In this document: piece after piece, positions 5,953 through 10,972 of the stretch
How the letters are laid out: each line of letters opens with the position of its first letter
Position numbering within the stretch: position 1 is the first letter of the stretch
DNA from: Nitrospira sp. UBA5698
Lineage (GTDB): Bacteria > Nitrospirota > Nitrospiria > Nitrospirales > Nitrospiraceae
NCBI GenBank assembly: GCA_002420115.1
Contig: DIHK01000014.1
Span: 1 to 12,613 of the forward strand
Reading direction: 5' to 3'
Length of the DNA stretch: 12,613 bases
Notes under the pieces: generated by a model
Told to the model about the DNA's origin: nothing
Database searches by the model: none
Seen by the model: the letters and a program-made list of their open reading frames with translations, nothing else
Translations under genes and position numbers: made by a program

Positions 5953-6423
5953 ATGAAGGCCAAAGAAGGGGTCCTGGAACAACTCAATCACATACTCACT
6001 GCCGAGCTGACCGCCATACATCAATACCTGCTGCATGCGGGCCTCTGTAAAAACTGGGGATATGAACGACTGCATGAGTATTACAGCCATCTCGCAAACG
6101 ACGAGATGCAGCACTCGGCAGGACTTGTGCATCATATCCTGTATTTGGACGGTACGCCGGAGATGGAACGTCTTGAATCTGTGACGCATGGGAAGGATGT
6201 CACGGCGTTATTTCGGGCCGATCTTGAATTTGAACGCGAAGACGTCGAATTGCTTCGTACAGCTATTGCGCACTGTGCCACAGTCGGCGATTTCACCACG
6301 CGACATCTGCTGGAGCACATGCTTGAGGACACGGAGGGCCATATTGATTGGTTCGAGACAAGACTTCGAACCATCGCCCAAATCGGTCTTGAGCGATTTC
6401 TTTCGGAACAGATCAAGAAGTAA
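5953..6423 (+). CDS. bfr: Bacterioferritin subunit with a nearly complete ferroxidase centre
   Basis: This 156-residue Bfr is the paralogue of the preceding gene (both begin MKAKEGV). In E. coli Bfr numbering it keeps Glu18, Glu51, His54, Glu94 and His130 and the heme ligand Met52. Position 127 is Thr, with Glu at 128, so five of six diiron ligands are certain. This is therefore the likely catalytic subunit, oxidising Fe(II) for storage, while the upstream subunit is degenerate. Two-subunit bacterioferritins with unequal ferroxidase centres are known in other bacteria. The ATG at 5953 follows GAGGGAGA closely and lies eight bases past the upstream stop. A TTG at 5941 is in frame but overlaps that stop, so it is unlikely. 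Storing iron fits a cell making many multiheme cytochromes, encoded nearby. Confidence 0.93.
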   Translation: MKAKEGVLEQLNHILTAELTAIHQYLLHAGLCKNWGYERLHEYYSHLANDEMQHSAGLVHHILYLDGTPEMERLESVTHGKDVTALFRADLEFEREDVELLRTAIAHCATVGDFTTRHLLEHMLEDTEGHIDWFETRLRTIAQIGLERFLSEQIKK

Positions 6424-6445
6424 GGACCTGTTGGTCTTGAACATA

Positions 6446-6495
6446 GGCCGCCCCCCCATGATCCGTCGTAACCCGGCTGAGCACGAGGGGCGGCC
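6446..6495. repeat. GC-rich stem-loop after the bacterioferritin genes
   Basis: GGCCGCCCC (6446-6454) pairs perfectly with GGGGCGGCC (6487-6495) around a 32-base loop. There is no T-run after it on either strand, so a classic intrinsic terminator is unlikely. It could be an mRNA-stabilising 3' structure, a half of a mobile or repetitive element, or a regulatory site. Confidence 0.4.
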
Positions 6496-6572
6496 AGTGT
6501 CCATGTGCTTGTCGACATCTGCTCGCCCGTACCTCGGAACTGTCCGTCCATACACACTGACCACTCACCAAC

Positions 6573-6601
6573 TTGCCCACCTTTTCCCCCTCCTGTATGA
6601 T
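6573..6601 (+). promoter_or_regulatory. Candidate promoter of the membrane-protein and MOSC genes
   Basis: TTGCCC (6573-6578) precedes TATGAT (6596-6601) by 17 bases, matching 4 and 5 of 6 consensus positions at the ideal spacing. Transcription would begin near 6608, leaving about 83 bases before the ATG at 6691. It suggests a transcription unit separate from bfr. Confidence 0.5.
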
Positions 6602-6690
6602 GAAAAACATTCGAGTTCACGTTCAACGAGGCCGATAGACAGGGGCACGACGCAGGGTAGTGTACTTTTCCGAAAAACATCGCAAGACAC

Positions 6691-7524
6691 ATGAATGCCC
6701 CATCAGCTTCTCTTTCCTTCTCGCGGTGGCTTCGTTCTGTTGCTCAAGTCGCCGTCCGTCATTTCCCCGGCCCCACTACGCTCGATAGCCACCGAGTTAG
6801 GGATTATGCAATTGCCGCCTTCACGTTCTTTAGCGTGGCAATCAGTTGTGTCATGGAGATCAGTGCCAGCGTCGAACGCCAGCACCTACTTGGAGTCTGC
6901 GCGTGGATCTTTCTTGTCGCGTTATTGATTGGCGAAACTCGTGAAACCAGAACGCAAGTCGCCATTGCTGTCCTCTTTGCAACCATTGGTGAGCACTTCG
7001 CCTCTATTTACATGGGAGGCTACACCTACCGTTTTGAAAATGTGCCAGCCTACGTCCCGCCAGGACATGGGATGGTCTATCTGACCGCAGTTGCACTGGC
7101 ACGGTCGGCCTTGTTTGTACGGCACCCTGGGAAAATCGCTCTGTTTGTCATCGGAGTCTGGGGAACCTGGTCGCTGTGGGGAGTCAGTGGCTATCCAAAC
7201 CGAGGAGATTGGGTTGGAGCCTTGTTGTTTGCCATTTTTTTAGTCTGGCTGCTGATCGGTCGCTCACCGATGGTTTACCTGGCAGCGTTCTTTATCACGA
7301 CCTGGCTTGAATTAATCGGTACGGCGGTCGGTGCCTGGGAATGGGCCTCCATTGATCCTCTCTTGGGATGGCCGCAGGGGAATCCCCCGAGTGGCGCAGG
7401 TGCCTGGTACTGCCTAGTAGATGCCGTGGCGATCGGCGGAGCCGGACCAACCTTGCGAGGCATGAAGCGGCTCGCCCATTGGTACAAGTCAGGATGGGGG
7501 TTGAGGAAAATCGGTGAATCGTGA
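6691..7524 (+). CDS. Uncharacterised polytopic membrane protein
   Basis: I do not recognise a named family for this 277-residue protein. After a soluble N-terminus (1-32) it shows about seven or eight hydrophobic segments, near residues 33-55, 65-80, 88-110, 125-145, 150-168, 177-195, 200-222 and 238-255. Notable motifs are GEHFASIYMGGYTYRFENVP followed by a PPGHGMVY segment, and GNPPSGAGAWYCLVDA near the C-terminus. Conserved-looking Glu, His and Asp residues sit at or near membrane segments, suggesting a membrane enzyme or transporter rather than a plain structural protein. Similar conserved membrane proteins seem to exist in other phyla, from memory only. The ATG at 6691 has no clear Shine-Dalgarno, so the start is uncertain, though no better in-frame start precedes the first helix. 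The MOSC gene begins 84 bases after its stop, possibly on the same transcript. Confidence 0.8.
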   Translation: MNAPSASLSFSRWLRSVAQVAVRHFPGPTTLDSHRVRDYAIAAFTFFSVAISCVMEISASVERQHLLGVCAWIFLVALLIGETRETRTQVAIAVLFATIGEHFASIYMGGYTYRFENVPAYVPPGHGMVYLTAVALARSALFVRHPGKIALFVIGVWGTWSLWGVSGYPNRGDWVGALLFAIFLVWLLIGRSPMVYLAAFFITTWLELIGTAVGAWEWASIDPLLGWPQGNPPSGAGAWYCLVDAVAIGGAGPTLRGMKRLAHWYKSGWGLRKIGES

Positions 7525-7597
7525 ACCTGTTAAAGCCGAACTCTTGGTGCTCCCCATGTGACCATGAACGACCAGGAAGCGAGAGATACTCCGGATG

Positions 7598-7603
7598 AGG
7601 TGG
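7598..7603 (+). promoter_or_regulatory. Ribosome binding site deciding the MOSC gene start
   Basis: AGGTGG, within TGAGGTGG, sits five bases before the ATG at 7609. The in-frame starts further upstream (GTG 7558, ATG 7564) have no such sequence, so 7609 is preferred. Confidence 0.6.
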
Positions 7604-7608
7604 TTTTT

Positions 7609-8334
7609 ATGAACACGGATCACACCGCCACGATCATCTCCCTACAGGTCGGCCTCCCACAGTGTATGGCCACTGCAGATTTTTTGGATCAATCGGGTTC
7701 CCTGCACGAGTGGACCACCGGCTTCTTCAAGAAGTCCACCACCGAATTGATTTGGTTGGGCACGCTCAATCTTGCGGGTGATGGGCAAGCGGATCTCGTT
7801 AATCACGGTGGCATCGACAAGGCCGTCAACGTCTACCCACATGAACATTATGCGTATTGGGAGCATACCGTCGGATTCACTCCGCTTCCCATGGGTGGCT
7901 TTGGAGAAAACTTGACCACGCAAGGTCTCTTGGAGCAGGACGTGTGCATCGGTGACGTCTTTCAACTTGGAGAGGCGATGGTACAAATTTCTCAGCCTCG
8001 ACAACCCTGCTGGAAACTGGCTCGCTATTGGCGCATCAAGGACCTCGCCGTTCGGGTTCAGGAAACAGGTCGCACCGGATGGTATTTTCGGGTCCTCACG
8101 GAAGGGCACGTCCAGACCGGGCAGAAGCTGGTCCTTCAGGAACGTCCCTATCCACAGTGGACCGTGTCAGCCGCAAACCAGGTCATGCACCACCTGGTCC
8201 ACGATCGACAGGCCGCTCAGGAGCTGGCTGATTGTAAGGCCCTCTCATCTCGATGGCGGGAGAAACTGAAACAACGGGCATTGACGGGAGCACAGGAAAA
8301 CACGTCGCTCCGGTTGAATGGACCGGCGAAATAA
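7609..8334 (+). CDS. MOSC domain protein, YiiM type
   Basis: From ATG 7609 the protein has 241 residues, close to the roughly 220 of Escherichia coli YiiM. It shows the MOSC pattern: GDGQADLVNHGGIDKAVNVY with the following YPHEHY, then MGGFGENLTT, then the GDVFQLG segment, and QPRQPCWKLARYW, whose Cys is the conserved MOSC cysteine. MOSC domains bind molybdenum cofactor. E. coli YiiM and YcbX give molybdenum-cofactor-dependent resistance to N-hydroxylated bases such as 6-hydroxylaminopurine. The remaining C-terminal part is helical and variable, as in YiiM. The gene lies between the AMO-linked and HAO blocks and points towards the convergent cycB, separated by a strong hairpin. A link to hydroxylamine-derived damage is my inference. 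The substrate is unknown. Confidence 0.88.
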   Translation: MNTDHTATIISLQVGLPQCMATADFLDQSGSLHEWTTGFFKKSTTELIWLGTLNLAGDGQADLVNHGGIDKAVNVYPHEHYAYWEHTVGFTPLPMGGFGENLTTQGLLEQDVCIGDVFQLGEAMVQISQPRQPCWKLARYWRIKDLAVRVQETGRTGWYFRVLTEGHVQTGQKLVLQERPYPQWTVSAANQVMHHLVHDRQAAQELADCKALSSRWREKLKQRALTGAQENTSLRLNGPAK

Positions 8335-8369
8335 TACCCTTCATCGTACTACTTTCCCGGTATCAACGA

Positions 8370-8405
8370 ACGAGGCCGTACATCAGTGATGATGCACGGC
8401 CTCGT
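8370..8405. terminator. Bidirectional hairpin terminator between convergent MOSC gene and cycB
   Basis: The stem is CGAGGCCGT (8371-8379) with ACGGCCTCG (8396-8404), plus an outer A-T pair. After one mismatch, CATCA (8381-8385) pairs with TGATG (8390-8394) over a GTGA loop. The structure lies in the 110 bases between two convergent genes. T-runs are short (TTCGTT on the minus side), so it may act mainly as a roadblock or mRNA 3' end stabiliser. Confidence 0.7.
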
Positions 8406-8423
8406 CTCAACATCCACCAATCG

Positions 8424-8440
8424 ACGACTAAGAAAGTCGT
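8424..8440 (-). terminator. Small hairpin directly after cycB
   Basis: ACGACT (8424-8429) and AGTCGT (8435-8440) form a 6-bp stem with a five-base loop, four bases past the cycB stop. It may cooperate with the larger hairpin beyond it. On its own it is weak. Confidence 0.35.
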
Positions 8441-8444
8441 AACC

Positions 8445-9032
8445 CTACTCGTCCTCGTCGTCGTCTGCCTTCTTTTTCACTTCCTTGATCACCGGCTTGC
8501 CCTGCGCAAGGCTTGCATTCAGATCATGCTCGGGAACCTTTTTATGCACCAGATTCTGGTGGCAATCGATGCAGGTGGCTCCTTCGCTTTGCATTTTTGC
8601 ATGCGCAGCCTTGGCTGATGCTCCCGGCGGCTTGGTATTCTTATGACAAGCGCGACACGTAAGACTATCCCACTCCTTGAGCTTCATCCGTGCTCGGAAT
8701 GCAGCTTCCGGCCTATGCTCATTGAATTTTTCAACGGTCGAGTAGTCAGTGGTGAATTCTTTAATCAGGAACGGAACTCCATCCACCACATGTGTCCATA
8801 CTGCTTTATGGAAGTTAGAGAGCCCCTGCGGGACGTGGCAGTCCTTACAACCTGGATCCATACCAATGGCGCCCCAATGTGAAGACTTCTTCAACTCCTC
8901 ATAGGGATAGATTTCAGAGTGACAACTGATACAAAACTCAGTTCTGGAGATGGCGGCTTCACCGCCGAAAACGACTGTGATAAACCCTATCCCCAGAACC
9001 GCTCCAGCTATTAACGTTCCGAGCTTTGGCAT
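8445..9032 (-). CDS. cycB: Tetraheme cytochrome cM552, quinone reductase of the HAO pathway
   Basis: CycB belongs to the NapC/NirT family of membrane-anchored tetraheme cytochromes. It is thought to take electrons from cytochrome c554 and reduce the quinone pool. The 195-residue protein has an N-terminal anchor helix (about residues 5-23) and four heme motifs: CISCH 34-38, CKDCH 62-66, CRACH 126-130 and CIDCH 154-158. Length and heme number are typical. It ends in an unusual charged tail, KEVKKKADDDEDE. The ATG at 9032 comes two bases after the cycA stop, with only a G-rich GGTGGGGA within cycA upstream, so translation is probably coupled. It is the last gene of the leftward hao cluster and faces the MOSC gene across a hairpin. 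Confidence 0.93.
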   Translation of the reverse strand: MPKLGTLIAGAVLGIGFITVVFGGEAAISRTEFCISCHSEIYPYEELKKSSHWGAIGMDPGCKDCHVPQGLSNFHKAVWTHVVDGVPFLIKEFTTDYSTVEKFNEHRPEAAFRARMKLKEWDSLTCRACHKNTKPPGASAKAAHAKMQSEGATCIDCHQNLVHKKVPEHDLNASLAQGKPVIKEVKKKADDDEDE

Positions 9033-9034
9033 TG

Positions 9035-9763
9035 TTATTCGTCCCCACCCTTATCGGACTTCACCGGCGGCTTTGCGGCCTTTTGGAATTCCTCATGGAA
9101 CTTTGGCATTGGTGGGCCAGTGAATGTCCCTGCGAGCTTGAAGTGCGTGTGCATCGCCTTGTCGTCTCGCACATACTTCTCAAAATCAAACGAGTATTTC
9201 TTGTCGACGGTCGGAGTGAACGGAGTATAGGGCTTCTTCGCACCCTTCCAGGGCGAGCCTTCATAATTTAAGTGGCAGGCATTACACTTTTCTTGAAACT
9301 CAAAATCCTGCCCAGCCTCAACCAAACTGGCACGCTCGGTGGTTTTCTGTGACTTCTCATAGGCTTCGCCAGCTTTCCGGTGAATCTTACGGTAGTCGCT
9401 TCCTGCGCCGTGACAGGACTCGCACCCGACGCCGGTCAAGAACTTCTCCGGCTCTTCGATGACGTACCCACCCTCCTTACCGAATCCATCGACGTGGCAC
9501 CCAACGCAATCCTTGTCTTTTGTATAGTCCTTTTTAGGGTCAAGCTTGGCCTTGACCATCGCCTCGTCCTTCTTCTTACCTCTGCTAGGCTTGAGCGATT
9601 CCATTGCCTTCCCATGCAGAGTCTTCTCCCAGGCTTCACCCTCTCCCTTGTGGCAGTTGAAGCACTTTTTTCTGCCCTCGAATGTCCCGTCGGCTGAAGC
9701 GACCCCAGCCATGATAAGGAATACCGCTGCAGCGGCCAATCCAGATAAAATGCGGTAATTCAC
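9035..9763 (-). CDS. cycA: Cytochrome c554, tetraheme electron acceptor of HAO
   Basis: Cytochrome c554 accepts electrons from hydroxylamine oxidoreductase in the periplasm and passes them to cM552. The 242-residue precursor has a signal peptide (1-24, cleavage after ASA) and four heme motifs: CFNCH 34-38, CVGCH 86-90, CESCH 114-118 and CNACH 160-164, matching the tetraheme c554 family. The C-terminal part is lysine- and proline-rich (GAKKPYTPFTP, then AKPPVKSDKGGDE) with no further hemes. The start is a GTG at 9763, preceded by AAAGGAGA (9768-9775) at a good distance. It follows haoB after a 163-base gap that contains a palindrome, so a separate promoter or processing site is possible. The first ten residues have no better start. 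Confidence 0.94.
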   Translation of the reverse strand: MNYRILSGLAAAAVFLIMAGVASADGTFEGRKKCFNCHKGEGEAWEKTLHGKAMESLKPSRGKKKDEAMVKAKLDPKKDYTKDKDCVGCHVDGFGKEGGYVIEEPEKFLTGVGCESCHGAGSDYRKIHRKAGEAYEKSQKTTERASLVEAGQDFEFQEKCNACHLNYEGSPWKGAKKPYTPFTPTVDKKYSFDFEKYVRDDKAMHTHFKLAGTFTGPPMPKFHEEFQKAAKPPVKSDKGGDE

Positions 9764-9926
9764 GGCATCTCCTTTCCGATAGATGTATAAATAAGACCCG
9801 TTGGTTTGCTATCCCAATACTCAATGCTCTGATCGTACAACATTTTCACTTGCGCTCGCTACTGACGGCGTCAGTTTACCATGAGAAAATTCGGAACTGC
9901 TAGCCCGATATTTTGGAATGCAAGAG
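9764..9926 (-). other. haoB-cycA intergenic region
   Basis: This 163-base gap is the only long break in the hao cluster; the other junctions are two and five bases. It holds the ACTGACG-G-CGTCAGT palindrome (9861-9875) and the cycA ribosome binding site. No convincing -35/-10 pair was found by eye; TTGGGA with a 17-base spacer to TTATTT is poor. Confidence 0.45.
9861..9875. promoter_or_regulatory. Perfect 7+7 palindrome between haoB and cycA
   Basis: ACTGACG and CGTCAGT flank one central G, 97 bases upstream of the cycA start and 51 bases after the haoB stop. As DNA it resembles an operator; as RNA it is a tight hairpin that could mark mRNA processing or attenuation between haoB and cycA. 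No U-run follows. Confidence 0.4.
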
Positions 9927-10967
9927 TTAGGAAGGATTGTGAGCAGCTGGGATCTTGTACACCCAATAGCCGCCATGCTTATGCACAAGTTGCAACGCTT
10001 CGAAGTCAATAGGCGTTGAATTCATCAGCGGCAACAGTTGAGCGAGTAAAATTTTCCCATTCTTGCTCTGGTTAAGGAAATAGGCACGCACCACCTTTTC
10101 GGAAAGGGACTGGAGGGTATACGTGTCGTAGCCATATTCCTTCATCCACGCTTTCACTTGATTGGCCAGTCCATGAACATTCCCGGTTAGGGGAAAATCC
10201 TTGAACGCAATTTCCATTCGATCCGGTCGCAGAAGACCGACTTTATAAAGGTCGGTTGGATGCACCACAATATAGGCTTCTCTTACTCCGGCTAATTCGC
10301 GAAGCAGCGCAGCGCCTTTTGTGGGCTCTGATGAAAGTGCATCAATAAATTGCTGAAATTTCTGAGCTTCTTCCGTTGATCCTGTGTCACCCCAAAATTG
10401 CCGCTCATATTCGGCAATAATGGGAACACGATCTTTCCAATAGGATGGTGTGATCAGAGGCTGTCCGAGATGAGACTTAAACAGCGTTTCCCGTTCAGAC
10501 AAGAGGTGAAGCTGTCGTGAAATGTCCCACCAGGCCAAGACCAGACCGTCTTTAGGAACATGCTTGGAGAGATCAGTGCCGATAGTAGCCAACTCAGCAA
10601 GCTCGCCGCTCATAAACCCGATCGGCTCAGAAACCAAACCTTCCCAGTTCAATAAGACAGAACTGCCATTCCCCTTCATAGCACGATACGCGACCGCAAT
10701 CGGCTTCTCGACGGACTGAACCCGCAGCTCATATTTACTGATCTTTAAGTCTGGCCATGCTTGCAACGGAAGGTTTGGGAACTTTGATATCCCACCCTCA
10801 TCAACAAGCTGATAGCTGTACGGAACGGGAGCAGGTTTAAACCAGAGGTAGGAAAACCATCCAAGAAAAAAAAGGCCTCCCGCCACGAGGAAGAGTCCTA
10901 GTGGCGGGAGGAACTTCTGTGCCCCTGAGGGACGGGAAACTGGTTCACTCAGGGACGACGTCGACAC
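9927..10967 (-). CDS. haoB: HaoB, membrane-anchored protein of the HAO cluster
   Basis: HaoB is a protein of unknown biochemical role encoded directly after haoA in ammonia oxidisers. This copy has 346 residues: a short cytoplasmic N-terminus, one transmembrane helix (about residues 20-43, PPLGLFLVAGGLFFLGWF), and a large periplasmic domain with no heme motif and no cysteine. Identification rests on its place between haoA and cycA, its length and its single-helix topology. The start is GTG 10967, only five bases after the haoA stop, with AGGTG-like bases overlapping that stop, so translational coupling to haoA is probable. A GTG start and weak ribosome binding site suggest it is made in smaller amounts than HaoA. 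A chaperone or membrane-docking role for HAO is possible but unproven. Confidence 0.85.
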   Translation of the reverse strand: MSTSSLSEPVSRPSGAQKFLPPLGLFLVAGGLFFLGWFSYLWFKPAPVPYSYQLVDEGGISKFPNLPLQAWPDLKISKYELRVQSVEKPIAVAYRAMKGNGSSVLLNWEGLVSEPIGFMSGELAELATIGTDLSKHVPKDGLVLAWWDISRQLHLLSERETLFKSHLGQPLITPSYWKDRVPIIAEYERQFWGDTGSTEEAQKFQQFIDALSSEPTKGAALLRELAGVREAYIVVHPTDLYKVGLLRPDRMEIAFKDFPLTGNVHGLANQVKAWMKEYGYDTYTLQSLSEKVVRAYFLNQSKNGKILLAQLLPLMNSTPIDFEALQLVHKHGGYWVYKIPAAHNPS

Positions 10968-10972
10968 GGCAC

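Larger units (their letters stand above)
6424..6690. other. Intergenic stretch with stem-loop and promoter candidate
   Basis: These 267 bases follow the bacterioferritin pair. They contain a weak 6-bp hairpin at 6423-6438 overlapping the stop, a long-range 9-bp GC-rich inverted repeat (6446-6495) and a good promoter candidate (6573-6601) for the membrane-protein gene. Open frames crossing the region on both strands show no protein-like features. Confidence 0.5.

Noticed and set aside
6132..6694. Long open frames on both strands over the end of bfr2 and the intergenic region
   Set aside because: They are antisense or out-of-frame to bfr2 and show low-complexity, non-protein-like translations without ribosome binding sites.
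7558..7608. Upstream starts (GTG 7558, ATG 7564) for the MOSC gene
   Set aside because: Neither has a ribosome binding site, whereas the ATG at 7609 has TGAGGTGG five bases before it and gives a length close to YiiM.
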